64,000 bases of DNA from positions 16,897-80,896 of the forward strand of contig JARLHQ010000019.1 in assembly GCA_031292175.1 (NCBI GenBank). Reading direction: 5' to 3'. Source of the stretch: Humidesulfovibrio sp. Its GTDB lineage: Bacteria > Desulfobacterota > Desulfovibrionia > Desulfovibrionales > Desulfovibrionaceae. Made by a program: the position numbers and the translations under genes. Numbering within the stretch: position 1 is the stretch's first letter; each line of letters starts with the position of its first letter. Below are positions 8,707 to 16,872 of the stretch, piece by piece. Below the pieces are notes generated by a model. It saw nothing but the letters and a program-made list of their open reading frames with translations, had not been told where the DNA came from and made no database searches.

Positions 8707-10107
8707 ATGACGACGACATACGATCTGCTCGTGCTGGGCGGCGGTCCCGGCGGCTTCGACGCCGCCGTGGAGGCCGCCGCCGCCGGGCTTCGGACCGCGC
8801 TTGTGGAAACCGCCGACCTTGGCGGCGCGTGCCTGAACTGCGGGTGCATTCCCACCAAGCTCTGGCTTGGGGCGACCTGCGTCATCGAGGAACTGGCCGC
8901 CCAAACCAAGGTCCGCGTGGCTTCGGGCGAGGTGCGCGTGGACTTCGCCGCGCTGCAGGCGCGCAAGGACCGGCACATCGCGGCAACGCGCAAGGCCATG
9001 GGCCAGCGCCTGGCCGCCCTGGGCGTGGACCTGGTGGCCGGGCGCGGCCGCGTGGCCGAACCGCACGTCCTGGAGGTCAAGACCGCCGAGGGCTCGCGCA
9101 CGCTCAAGTTCCGCAAGCTGCTCGTGGCCACGGGTTCGCGCCCGGCCAGCTTCCCCGGCCTGACGCCGGACGGCAAGCGCGTGCTCGACTCCACGGGCTT
9201 CCTGGCCCTGCCGCAGATGCCCAAGAGCCTCCTCGTGGTGGGCGGCGGCTTCATCGGGCTGGAGATGGCCCAGGCCGCGCACCGCCTGGGCGCGAAGATC
9301 ACCGTTGTGGACGCCCTGCCCCGCATCGCGGGTCCGGAAGACCCGGAGGTGAGCAAGGCGCTGGAATCCGTGTTCAAGCGCCTGGGCTGGGATTTCCGCC
9401 TGGGCGTCAAGGTGGCCTCCGTGGCGACGCAGGACGATTGCGCCGTGCTCACCCTGGATGGAGAGTCCGGCGGGGAGTCTGGCGGGGAGTCCGGCAGCGA
9501 GGAACTCGTGGCCGACTGCGCCCTGGTGGCTGTGGGCCGCAGGCCCAACAGCGCCGACCTGGGGCTGGAATCGCTCGGCGTCACGCTCTATGGCCCGGGC
9601 TACATCAGCACCGACGAAAACCTGCTTGCCGCGCCCGACGTGTACGCCGTGGGCGACGTGAACGGGCGCATGCTTCTGGCCCACGCGGCCAGCCATCAGG
9701 CGCACTATGTGGTCCAGCGTCTGCTGGACAGGGCGCGCGGCCCGTATGAGTCCGGCCCGGTTCCGAGCATCCTTTACGGCGCGCCGGAGGTCCTGCGCGT
9801 GGGCCTCATGGCCGGAGAGGCCAAGGCCAAGGGCGAGTCCGTGCTCGTCTCTCGCACGCAGCTCATCGCCAACCCCATCGCTCAGGCCCACGCCGCAACG
9901 CAGGGTTTCGTGAAGTGCGTGTGGCGCGAGGGCCGCGTGGTCGGCATCACCGCCGTGGGCGCGGATGTGTCGCGCCTGGCCGTCACGGCCGCGCTCATCG
10001 TCCGCGCGGGTTGGACGCGGGAGGACGCGGCGGGCTTCATGTTCCCGCATCCCACCCTGGACGAATCGCTCAAAGCGGCCCTTCTGGCCGACAAGGAAGC
10101 CGCCTAA
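8707..10107 (+). CDS. lpdA: Dihydrolipoyl dehydrogenase
   Basis: A 466-residue flavoprotein (L protein) that reoxidises lipoyl-GcvH with NAD. The FAD motif GGGPGG lies at residues 11-16. The redox disulfide is Cys42 and Cys47 within GGACLNCGCIPTK, with an extra Cys45 between them. The NAD motif GGGFIG follows near 179. The catalytic His448 and Glu453 pair is in HPTLDE. Residues 252-263 are three copies of Gly-Glu-Ser-Gly, from a 12-base tandem repeat, placed at a surface position between strands of the NAD/central region. It starts ten bases after gcvPB with AGAAGGAAGG upstream, so it belongs to the same operon. Confidence 0.95.
   Translation: MTTTYDLLVLGGGPGGFDAAVEAAAAGLRTALVETADLGGACLNCGCIPTKLWLGATCVIEELAAQTKVRVASGEVRVDFAALQARKDRHIAATRKAMGQRLAALGVDLVAGRGRVAEPHVLEVKTAEGSRTLKFRKLLVATGSRPASFPGLTPDGKRVLDSTGFLALPQMPKSLLVVGGGFIGLEMAQAAHRLGAKITVVDALPRIAGPEDPEVSKALESVFKRLGWDFRLGVKVASVATQDDCAVLTLDGESGGESGGESGSEELVADCALVAVGRRPNSADLGLESLGVTLYGPGYISTDENLLAAPDVYAVGDVNGRMLLAHAASHQAHYVVQRLLDRARGPYESGPVPSILYGAPEVLRVGLMAGEAKAKGESVLVSRTQLIANPIAQAHAATQGFVKCVWREGRVVGITAVGADVSRLAVTAALIVRAGWTREDAAGFMFPHPTLDESLKAALLADKEAA
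9460..9495 (+). repeat. 12-base tandem repeat inside lpdA
   Basis: Three direct copies of GGGGAGTCCGGC (two with single changes) encode Gly-Glu-Ser-Gly three times. The period is a multiple of three, so length changes keep the frame. Confidence 0.9.
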
Positions 10108-10122
10108 ACGCGGCCGCAGGAT

Positions 10123-10686
10123 ATGCCCGTGACTGAAAAAAGCTCCCCCACGAAGGCTCCGAAAAAAGCCCCCGCTCTCGCCATCACGCCTATTGACGTG
10201 CAGCCGGAGTTCGACCTGTTCACCTACTGCGAACTCTCCGGCGAGACACGCATCGAAAATGACCTCCTGGAGGAGATTGAACCGCGCTTCGACGGCTGGC
10301 AGCAGCACCTCAAGGCCTTCCGCCTGTCCGCCGGGGGGGAGAAGGACCCCGGCTATGTCATTCTCTGGCTGGAGAAGCCCGTGGAGGACGAGATCGAGGG
10401 CATCTGGCAGGATTCGCCCTCGGCCGGCATGGCCTTCCACAACCTGGCCATCCACATGGTCATGAGCGCGGTGCAGAACCTTGTGCCGGAGCTGGCGGAC
10501 AAGGGCTGCGCGCCCCTGCCCAAGCCCGGCAAGGACGTGCTGGCCGCCTTCAAGAAGCTGGGCTTGGAATGGAACAAGGAAGGCACGGTGAGCCGCCAGT
10601 TCGCGGTGTTCACCAACATGCCCGCCCTCACCAGCTGCGGCGCGTGCATGCTGAAAGCCAAGTGCGGCAGTCCGCACAAGGACTAG
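10123..10686 (+). CDS. Unknown protein with C-terminal Cys cluster, gcv operon
   Basis: A 187-residue cytoplasmic protein I do not recognise. The first 20 residues are Lys/Pro/Ala-rich and likely disordered. The body is acidic and contains PEFDLFTYCELSG and FHNLAIHMVMSAVQNLVPEL. The tail has three cysteines in SCGACMLKAKC (CxxC then Cys six residues later), suggesting metal or Fe-S binding. It begins 15 bases after lpdA and ends before the strong hairpin at 10712, so it is probably the last gene of the glycine cleavage operon. A role in that pathway is inference from position only. Confidence 0.75.
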   Translation: MPVTEKSSPTKAPKKAPALAITPIDVQPEFDLFTYCELSGETRIENDLLEEIEPRFDGWQQHLKAFRLSAGGEKDPGYVILWLEKPVEDEIEGIWQDSPSAGMAFHNLAIHMVMSAVQNLVPELADKGCAPLPKPGKDVLAAFKKLGLEWNKEGTVSRQFAVFTNMPALTSCGACMLKAKCGSPHKD

Positions 10687-10711
10687 CCCGGATATATCCG
10701 CCAACGCCTGG

Positions 10712-10765
10712 AAACAACAAAGGGGCGACCCGCCGCATGTCCGGTGGATCGCCCCTTTGTTGTTT
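10712..10765. terminator. Bidirectional intrinsic terminator
   Basis: A perfect 17-bp inverted repeat (10712-10728 with 10749-10765) whose arms begin AAACAACAAA and end TTTGTTGTTT, giving a T-rich 3' end on both strands. It separates the convergent gcv operon and the gene at 10781. Confidence 0.92.
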
Positions 10766-10780
10766 TTCGGCTGTCCGGCT

Positions 10781-11248
10781 TTACAAGTAGGCCACTGATG
10801 CCGGCGGGGTCTTGTCGCCGAAAAAGGCCTCCACGGCCTTGCGCTCGTCCGCGCGGATGCGCAGGGCGGAAACCGGCAGGGGTTCGGCCAGCCCGGCATA
10901 GAGCTTGAGCGCGCGGTCCACGAAGTCCGCCAGCAGGAAGGCCGCCTGCACCTCGAAGTCCTTGCCGTCCCAGCTCAGGGTCAGCGGGATGGTGTGCGTG
11001 CCGATGGGCTTGCAGAACACCAGGTTGCCGGTGTGCACCAGCGTCTCCAGTACGCCCTGCGGAAAGCTCACGGCCCAGCGCGCCAGAATCTCTGTGAAAA
11101 TGGGCTCCAGCGCCAGATAATAGTTCGGGTCCACCTTGCACACCAGGGACTGCCCCGGCACGTTGATGACCTGCGGCGACTGATGAAAACCGCTGGCCAG
11201 GCCCTTTTGCAGGCGGGTCAGCGCGTCCTGGTAATCTTTGAGCGGCAT
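10781..11248 (-). CDS. Unknown 155-aa protein
   Basis: A cytoplasmic protein of 155 residues without a motif I can name. It opens MPLKDYQDALTRLQKG and contains PIGTHTIPLTLSWDGKD and FLLADFVDRALKLYAGL. Composition is balanced, with one isolated Cys pair (VCKVD, VFCKP) not in a metal motif. The ATG is chosen because AAAGGAGG lies seven bases upstream; an earlier in-frame start 60 bases away lacks a site. It is divergent from the DUF488 gene and terminates at the shared hairpin at 10712-10765. Confidence 0.7.
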   Translation of the reverse strand: MPLKDYQDALTRLQKGLASGFHQSPQVINVPGQSLVCKVDPNYYLALEPIFTEILARWAVSFPQGVLETLVHTGNLVFCKPIGTHTIPLTLSWDGKDFEVQAAFLLADFVDRALKLYAGLAEPLPVSALRIRADERKAVEAFFGDKTPPASVAYL

Positions 11249-11349
11249 GGAAGCCTCCTTTGCCCGGAGCGGCGGAAAGCGTTCAAGACGAACCGCTTCT
11301 GCATACATGGCCGCGCGCCGGCCCGCAAGCCCTGCGCCGCGCGGTTCGC

Positions 11350-11378
11350 TTGACGGATACAGGCCAGACGCATACAGG
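11350..11378 (+). promoter_or_regulatory. Candidate promoter of the DUF488 gene
   Basis: TTGACG at 11350-11355, a 17-base spacer, then TACAGG at 11373-11378, about 20 bases before the ATG at 11398. The -10 is a poor match. Confidence 0.4.
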
Positions 11379-11397
11379 ATCAGTGTGAGGTAACCCC

Positions 11398-12021
11398 ATG
11401 CAGCCGGATGCCGAGGAAGAATCCCGGGCCATCTTCACAGCCGGATTCTCCAACCTTTCTCTGGACCGCTTCCTGGACAACATGCGCGCCTACGAAATCC
11501 AGGTGCTGGTGGACGTGCGCTCCAAGCCCTTCGCCAGCTACACCCCGCATTTCAACAAGGACAGCATCAAGGCCGCTGCCCTGGCCGCCGGATTCGGCTA
11601 CCGCTACATGGGGCGCGAGTTGGGCGGCCTGCCGGACAATCCCGTTTTTTACGACGACGCCGGGCATGTGCTCTACGACCGCATCGCGGCCCAGCCCTGG
11701 TTCGAGCAGGGCATAGAAAACGTGCTCTTCGACCTGCGCCGGGGCAAGCGGCTGGCCCTCACCTGCGGAGAGGACGACCCCCGGCACTGCCACCGCAGGC
11801 TGCTCGTGGGCCGCGTGCTGCGCGAACGCGGCATCGGGGTGGCGCACATCCTGGCCAACGGCGGGCTCATCGCCGAGGCCGAACTGCTGGACGCGGAGCG
11901 CAGGATCCCCCGGCAGCTCACCCTGTTCGGCGGGGTTCAGGAGCCGGAATGGAAGTCCACCTGGCCGGCCTTGCGGGACGACCGGCACGGCGAGCGGCGG
12001 GACGACTCCGGGGACAATTGA
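11398..12021 (+). CDS. DUF488 family protein
   Basis: A 207-residue protein of the DUF488 family. The N-terminal hallmark is FTAGFSNLSLDRFL followed by VLVDVRSKPFASYTPHFN. The C-terminal hallmark is ALTCGEDDPRHCHRRLLVGR, with the conserved Cys and His residues. A Ser/Gly/Arg-rich tail of about 25 residues is extra. The biochemical role of the family is unknown; some members lie beside nucleic-acid genes. It appears to be transcribed alone from the promoter just upstream. Confidence 0.85.
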   Translation: MQPDAEEESRAIFTAGFSNLSLDRFLDNMRAYEIQVLVDVRSKPFASYTPHFNKDSIKAAALAAGFGYRYMGRELGGLPDNPVFYDDAGHVLYDRIAAQPWFEQGIENVLFDLRRGKRLALTCGEDDPRHCHRRLLVGRVLRERGIGVAHILANGGLIAEAELLDAERRIPRQLTLFGGVQEPEWKSTWPALRDDRHGERRDDSGDN

Positions 12022-12145
12022 GCGCGTTGCGCCCCCGTGCCCCGCGCAAAAGCCCCGGCCATCCCTTTGACGTCGAGGCCGACGCCGACGCCTGCAAGAA
12101 TGTCATCAAATCACAGCGTACGCATCGCCCATCCGCCTCCCTCCC

Positions 12146-12175
12146 TTGACATTCTCGCGCGCTCCTCCCTATAGT
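12146..12175 (+). promoter_or_regulatory. Sigma-70 promoter of the EF-G paralogue
   Basis: Perfect -35 TTGACA at 12146-12151, an 18-base spacer and -10 TATAGT at 12170-12175. It is followed by about 75 bases of leader before the ATG at 12260. This is one of the clearest housekeeping promoters in the window. Confidence 0.75.
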
Positions 12176-12259
12176 TCTACACCTGAAAATTCCAGTTGGG
12201 TTCGTCATTTCCCCGCCGGATCAAGTCTTCGGCGGTAAACTCGATACACGGAGTAAGGG

Positions 12260-14332
12260 ATGTCGGAAGCGCTGAAGTCTCAACGGACGTACGTTTTGGT
12301 CGGTCATGGAGGCAGTGGCAAAAGCTCTGCCGCGGAAATGCTCCTGTTCAACGCCGGCGCCATCGCTCGCTTGGGAAAGATTGAGGACGGGACCACCGCC
12401 CTTGATTACGAGCCCGAGGAGATCAAGCGCCGGGGGTCCATCCAGCCAGGCTTCGCCAACTTCAAGTGGAACAAGAACCAGCACTTCCTCATCGATACCC
12501 CGGGCGACAACAACTTCAACGGAGACCTGCCTTACGTCCTGGCCGCGGCCGACGCCGTGGTCTTTGTCATCGACGCCGTTGACGGCGTGAAGCCCCTGAC
12601 CCGCAAGGCCTGGAGCGAGGTCAAAAAGGCCGGGCTGCCAGCCATCGTGTTCATCAACAAGATGGACCGCGACCGCGCGGACTTCCAGGCCGCCCTCGCC
12701 GGGCTGAAGGACTCGCTCGGCGTCAAACCCGTGCTCCTGCACTATCCCATCGGCGAGCGCGAGGCCTTCAAGGGCGTGGTGGACATGCTTGAAAACACCG
12801 CGCTTCTTTTCGACGGCAAGGGCGGCGCGCAGAAGGCCGCCATCCCCGCCGACGTGGAAGCCGAAAGCACCCCTCTGCGCGAGACAATGATCGAAAACAT
12901 CGCCGAGAGCGACGAAGCGCTCATGGAGAAGTACCTCGACGCGGGCGAACTCTCCCCAGACGAACTCAAGACCGCGCTCGTGGCGGGCGTGAAGTCCGGC
13001 GAACTGGTGCCCGTGGTCGTGGGCAGCGCGCTGAACAACATGGGCGGCCCGCAGCTGCTCGACGCCATCCAGGCCCTTTTGCCCAGCCCGCTGGAGCATG
13101 CCTACTTCGAGGGCGAGGACGGCTCCACGCGCGAAGGCATGGAGGCCGCCCCGGTGGCCGGTTTCGTGTTCAAGACCCTGGCCGACCCCTTCGCCGGACA
13201 GCTCACGGTCATGCGCATCCTCTCCGGCACGCTCACCGGCGACATGAGCCTGGTGAACTCCCGCACGGGTCAGCACGAGCGCATGGGCCAGCTGCTCCTG
13301 ACCACCGGCAAGGAGCAGACGCCCAGCAAAGCGCCGCTCGGCCCCGGCTCCATCGTCACCCTGGCCAAGTTGAAGGACACGAACACCGGCGACAGCCTCT
13401 CGTCGGACAAGGCGCCTTTCGTGCTCAAGAAGCCCGCGCTCGCGCCCACGCTCATCACCTACGCCCTGGCCCCCAAGGAAAAAGGCGACGAGGACAAGGT
13501 TTACCAGGCCATGGCCAAGATGCTCGACGAGGACGTGACCCTCAAGCTGGGACGCGACGAGGAGACGGCGGACACCCTGCTCTCCGGCATGGGCCAAAAC
13601 CACATCGAGATCAGCGTGGAGAAGGCCAAGCGCCGCTACAAGGTGGACATCATCCTGAAGACGCCCAAGGTGCCCTACCGCGAAACTGTTAAGACCGCGG
13701 CCCGGGAGATCCAGGGCCGCCACAAGAAGCAGACCGGCGGCCGCGGCCAGTTCGGCGATTGCTGGATCCATCTGGAGCCCCAGGCCAAGGGCGCGGGCTA
13801 TGAGTTCGTGGACGCCATCGTGGGCGGGTCCATCCCCCGGCAGTACATCCCCGCCGTGGACAAGGGCGTTGTGGAGTCCGCCGCGCGCGGCGTGCTCGCA
13901 GGCTTCCCGGTCATCGACTTCAAGGTCACGCTCTACGACGGCAGCTACCACAACGTGGACTCCTCGGAAATGGCCTTCAAGATCGCGGGCTCCATCGCTT
14001 TCAAAAGGGCCTGCGAAAAGGCCAAGATGATTCTGCTCGAGCCCATCATGACCGTCACCGTGGCCGTGCCCGACGCCTACATGGGCGATGTCATCGGCGA
14101 CCTGTCCAGCCGGCGGGGCAAGGTGCTCGGCAGCGAGGGCCAGGGCGGCGTCACCGAGATCAAGTCCCACGTGCCCATGAGCGAAGTGCTGAAGTACGCC
14201 CCCGACCTGCGCTCCATGACCGCGGGCCAGGGCACCTTCACCATGGAGTTCGCGTACTACGAGGAATGTCCGCCGCCCATCGCGGCAAAGGTCATCGAGG
14301 AGAACAAGCGCGAGGCGGCGGAAGAGGAATAG
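12260..14332 (+). CDS. fusA: Elongation factor G paralogue (EF-G2 type)
   Basis: A 690-residue translational GTPase with the five-domain EF-G layout. G1 GHGGSGKS is at residues 15-22, G3 DTPG at 79-82 and G4 NKMD at 133-136. Domain IV contains QTGGRGQFGD, and domain V ends in the usual alpha/beta fold near MEFAYYEE. After DTPG the sequence is DNNF, whereas classical EF-G has HVDF, so the catalytic histidine is replaced by Asp83. Paralogues of this kind are assigned roles in stress, ribosome recycling or unknown translation steps. It is not next to ribosomal genes, which also argues against the main EF-G. It is monocistronic, with its own promoter and terminator. Confidence 0.88.
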   Translation: MSEALKSQRTYVLVGHGGSGKSSAAEMLLFNAGAIARLGKIEDGTTALDYEPEEIKRRGSIQPGFANFKWNKNQHFLIDTPGDNNFNGDLPYVLAAADAVVFVIDAVDGVKPLTRKAWSEVKKAGLPAIVFINKMDRDRADFQAALAGLKDSLGVKPVLLHYPIGEREAFKGVVDMLENTALLFDGKGGAQKAAIPADVEAESTPLRETMIENIAESDEALMEKYLDAGELSPDELKTALVAGVKSGELVPVVVGSALNNMGGPQLLDAIQALLPSPLEHAYFEGEDGSTREGMEAAPVAGFVFKTLADPFAGQLTVMRILSGTLTGDMSLVNSRTGQHERMGQLLLTTGKEQTPSKAPLGPGSIVTLAKLKDTNTGDSLSSDKAPFVLKKPALAPTLITYALAPKEKGDEDKVYQAMAKMLDEDVTLKLGRDEETADTLLSGMGQNHIEISVEKAKRRYKVDIILKTPKVPYRETVKTAAREIQGRHKKQTGGRGQFGDCWIHLEPQAKGAGYEFVDAIVGGSIPRQYIPAVDKGVVESAARGVLAGFPVIDFKVTLYDGSYHNVDSSEMAFKIAGSIAFKRACEKAKMILLEPIMTVTVAVPDAYMGDVIGDLSSRRGKVLGSEGQGGVTEIKSHVPMSEVLKYAPDLRSMTAGQGTFTMEFAYYEECPPPIAAKVIEENKREAAEEE

Positions 14333-14355
14333 CCTTCGGAACGCACGCGAACGAG

Positions 14356-14389
14356 GGCGGCGGGGGAGTGTTTTCCCGTCGCCTTTTTT
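14356..14389 (+). terminator. Intrinsic terminator after the EF-G paralogue
   Basis: Stem GGCGGCGGG (14356-14364) with CCCGTCGCC (14375-14383, one G-U pair), followed by six T residues at 14384-14389. Confidence 0.88.
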
Positions 14390-14483
14390 GTCGGTGGCCG
14401 CTTGAAACGGGGTGGCCCGGCGCTTGTGCGTGCGGGCCAATTCACGTACTGACAAGGAAATTCACAAGGCACAGGAACCGCTC

Positions 14484-15203
14484 ATGCTTCGAGTTCTCCG
14501 CTTCTTCGCCACTCTTGTCCCCGCCACGCTGTACTACAGCGTGAAACAGCTTTTGCTGGACCAGGAAAAGGCCACGCCCGAAGAACGCGACCTGCCGGGC
14601 AAGACCTATGGCCGCATGATGCTCCACATGGCGGGCATCAAGGTGGACGCGGACCTTTCCGCCCTGGACCCCAAGGGCCACTACGTCTTCATGTGCAACC
14701 ACCAGAGCCTGTTCGACATCCCCATTTTGTTCGACGTGCTTTGGGACTACCATATGCGCTTCGTGGCCAAGGCGAGCCTGTTCAAGATCCCCGTGTACGG
14801 CAAGGCCCTGGGCAACGCGGGCCACATCTCCATCAACCGGGAGAACCGCCGGGCGGCCATGAAGAGCGTGGACGAGGCCGTGGCCTCGGCGCAGGGCGGC
14901 ATTTCGCCGCTCATCTTCCCCGAGGGCACGCGCAATTCGGACCTCTCGAAGCTCATGGACTTCAAGGTCGGCGGCATGGTGCTGGCGCTCAAGTGCGGCC
15001 TGCCCGTTGCTCCGCTGGTCATGGAGGGCACGGGAAAGCTGCTGCCCAAGAAATCCCTCCTGTTCAACCCGGACCAGAAAATCCGCCTGCGGGCCCTGCC
15101 CCCAGTGGACCCCGCGGCATACACCATGAAGGACCGCGAGAAGTTCAAGGACGACATGTACGCCTTGATGAACGCGGCCTATCAGGAACTTTTGAGGAGC
15201 TGA
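14484..15203 (+). CDS. plsC: 1-acyl-sn-glycerol-3-phosphate acyltransferase
   Basis: A 239-residue inner-membrane enzyme that makes phosphatidic acid from lysophosphatidic acid and an acyl donor. The catalytic HX4D motif is NHQSLFD (His73, Asp78). The phosphate-binding FPEGTRN follows near residues 144-150. An N-terminal hydrophobic segment (about 3-23) anchors it. The ATG at 14484 follows AGGAA. The stop is one base before the next start (RNase J), so both are likely co-transcribed. Confidence 0.93.
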   Translation: MLRVLRFFATLVPATLYYSVKQLLLDQEKATPEERDLPGKTYGRMMLHMAGIKVDADLSALDPKGHYVFMCNHQSLFDIPILFDVLWDYHMRFVAKASLFKIPVYGKALGNAGHISINRENRRAAMKSVDEAVASAQGGISPLIFPEGTRNSDLSKLMDFKVGGMVLALKCGLPVAPLVMEGTGKLLPKKSLLFNPDQKIRLRALPPVDPAAYTMKDREKFKDDMYALMNAAYQELLRS

Positions 15204-15204
15204 C

Positions 15205-16857
15205 ATGATAACCGCCCCCGGCGAACTGACCATCCACCCCTTGGGGGGCCTGGGCGAAATCGGGCTCAACTGCATGGCCCTGCGCACCCATGACTCCACC
15301 GTGCTGGTGGACTGCGGCCTCATGTTTCCCGAGGACTACCTCTTCGGGGTGGATGTGGTGATCCCGCGCTTCGAGCACATCCTGGAGGAACGCGAGAAGA
15401 TCAAGGCCATCGTGCTCACCCACGGGCATGAGGACCACATCGGCGCGCTGCCCTGGCTTTTACCCCACGTGGACGTGCCCGTGTACGGCTCGGACTTTAC
15501 CCTGGCCCTGGTGGCGGCCAAACTGGCCGAGCGCGCCATCGAGGCCGACCTCCGGCCCGTGAAGCCCGGCGACCGCATTGAGGCCGGGCCCTTTACCTTC
15601 AATTTCTTCCCGGTCTGCCACTCCATCATCAAGGGCTACGCGCTCGGCATCGAGACCCCGGTGGGCCGCATCATCCATACGGGCGACTTCAAGATCGACC
15701 GCAACCCGCTCGATGGCCACGCCACGGACCTGGAGGCCATCCGCCGCTTCTCCGAACCCGGCATAAAGCTGCTCATGAGCGACTCCACCAACGTGGAGCG
15801 CGACGGCTTCGCCCTGACCGAGCGCGAGATCAAGGCCTCCCTGCGCGAGATTTTCGACCGCGCGCGCGGACGCATCATTGTGACGCTGTTCTCCAGCCAC
15901 ATCCAGCGCCTGCAGGAGATCTTCGACCTGGCCGCAGCCTGCGGCCGCAAGGTGGCCATCTCCGGCAAAAGCCTGGTGCGCAACATCGAACTGGCGCGCG
16001 AGCTGGACTACCTGCGCATCCCCGGCGGCACGTTGGTGGAGGTGGAGGAGATCGGCGGCCTCAAGGACGAGGAGGTCGTGCTGCTCGTCACCGGCTCCCA
16101 GGGCGAACCCCTGGCCTCGCTCTCCCGCATGTCCCTCGACGAACACCGTCTGGTGCGCATCAAGAAGGGCGATCTGGTGATTCTGTCCTCGCGCTTCATC
16201 CCCGGCAACGTGCTGGCCATCACCAAGGTCATCAACCGGCTGTACAAGCTGGGGGCCGAGGTGCTCTATGAGAAGGTGCAGGCCATCCACGCGTCGGGCC
16301 ATGCCCACCGCGAGGAACTGCGCATCATGCTCGAAACGGTGCGGCCCAAGTATTTCGTGCCTGTACACGGCGAATACCGCCACCTTGTGAAGCACAAGCG
16401 CCTGGCCGAGGAATGCGGCGTGGCGGCGGAGCGCGCCCTGGTGCTGGAGGACGGCCAGCCAGTGACCTTCCTGCCCCAAGGCATCCGCCTGGAGGAGGCC
16501 GTGCCCGCCGAGCGCATCCTGGTGGACGGCAAAGGCGTGGGCGACGTGGGCCAGAGCGTGCTGAAGGAACGCCAGTTGCTGGCGGGCGAAGGCATGGTGG
16601 TCGTGCTCTTGGTGGTCGATCAGGACACCGGCGAGATCACCCTGGGGCCGGACATCGTTTCCAAGGGCTTTGTGTTCGAGCAACAGTACGCCCACGTGCT
16701 GGAGGACGCCAAGTGCGTGGTGCTGGAGGAAGTGGAGAACACAGGCGTGACCAACCTGAAGCGCCTCAAGGAGCGCGTGCGCGGCTCGCTCCGGCGCTTC
16801 TTCCGCAAGGTGCTGGAGCGCGACCCCGTGGTGGTGCCACTCATCATCGCCGTATAA
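15205..16857 (+). CDS. rnj: Ribonuclease J
   Basis: A 550-residue metallo-beta-lactamase/beta-CASP nuclease that processes and degrades RNA in the cytoplasm (endonuclease and 5'-3' exonuclease). The zinc motif LTHGHEDHIG gives His73, His75, Asp77 and His78. The beta-CASP part holds FSSHIQRLQ and VTGSQGEP. The C-terminal catalytic histidine region is HASGHAHREEL. TGAGGAG lies just upstream of the ATG. Its 3' end is only 15 bases from the convergent fliS stop, with no clear terminator between. Confidence 0.94.
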   Translation: MITAPGELTIHPLGGLGEIGLNCMALRTHDSTVLVDCGLMFPEDYLFGVDVVIPRFEHILEEREKIKAIVLTHGHEDHIGALPWLLPHVDVPVYGSDFTLALVAAKLAERAIEADLRPVKPGDRIEAGPFTFNFFPVCHSIIKGYALGIETPVGRIIHTGDFKIDRNPLDGHATDLEAIRRFSEPGIKLLMSDSTNVERDGFALTEREIKASLREIFDRARGRIIVTLFSSHIQRLQEIFDLAAACGRKVAISGKSLVRNIELARELDYLRIPGGTLVEVEEIGGLKDEEVVLLVTGSQGEPLASLSRMSLDEHRLVRIKKGDLVILSSRFIPGNVLAITKVINRLYKLGAEVLYEKVQAIHASGHAHREELRIMLETVRPKYFVPVHGEYRHLVKHKRLAEECGVAAERALVLEDGQPVTFLPQGIRLEEAVPAERILVDGKGVGDVGQSVLKERQLLAGEGMVVVLLVVDQDTGEITLGPDIVSKGFVFEQQYAHVLEDAKCVVLEEVENTGVTNLKRLKERVRGSLRRFFRKVLERDPVVVPLIIAV

Positions 16858-16872
16858 TAATGTTCCTGTAAG

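Noticed and set aside
7152..9584. An 810-aa minus-strand reading frame opposite gcvPB and lpdA
   Set aside because: Low-complexity His/Ala/Gly/Arg-rich translation typical of the reverse strand of high-GC genes, while both genes on the plus strand have intact catalytic motifs.
12221..14455. A 744-aa minus-strand frame opposite the EF-G paralogue
   Set aside because: A shadow of a well-conserved GTPase gene; no motif or ribosome site.
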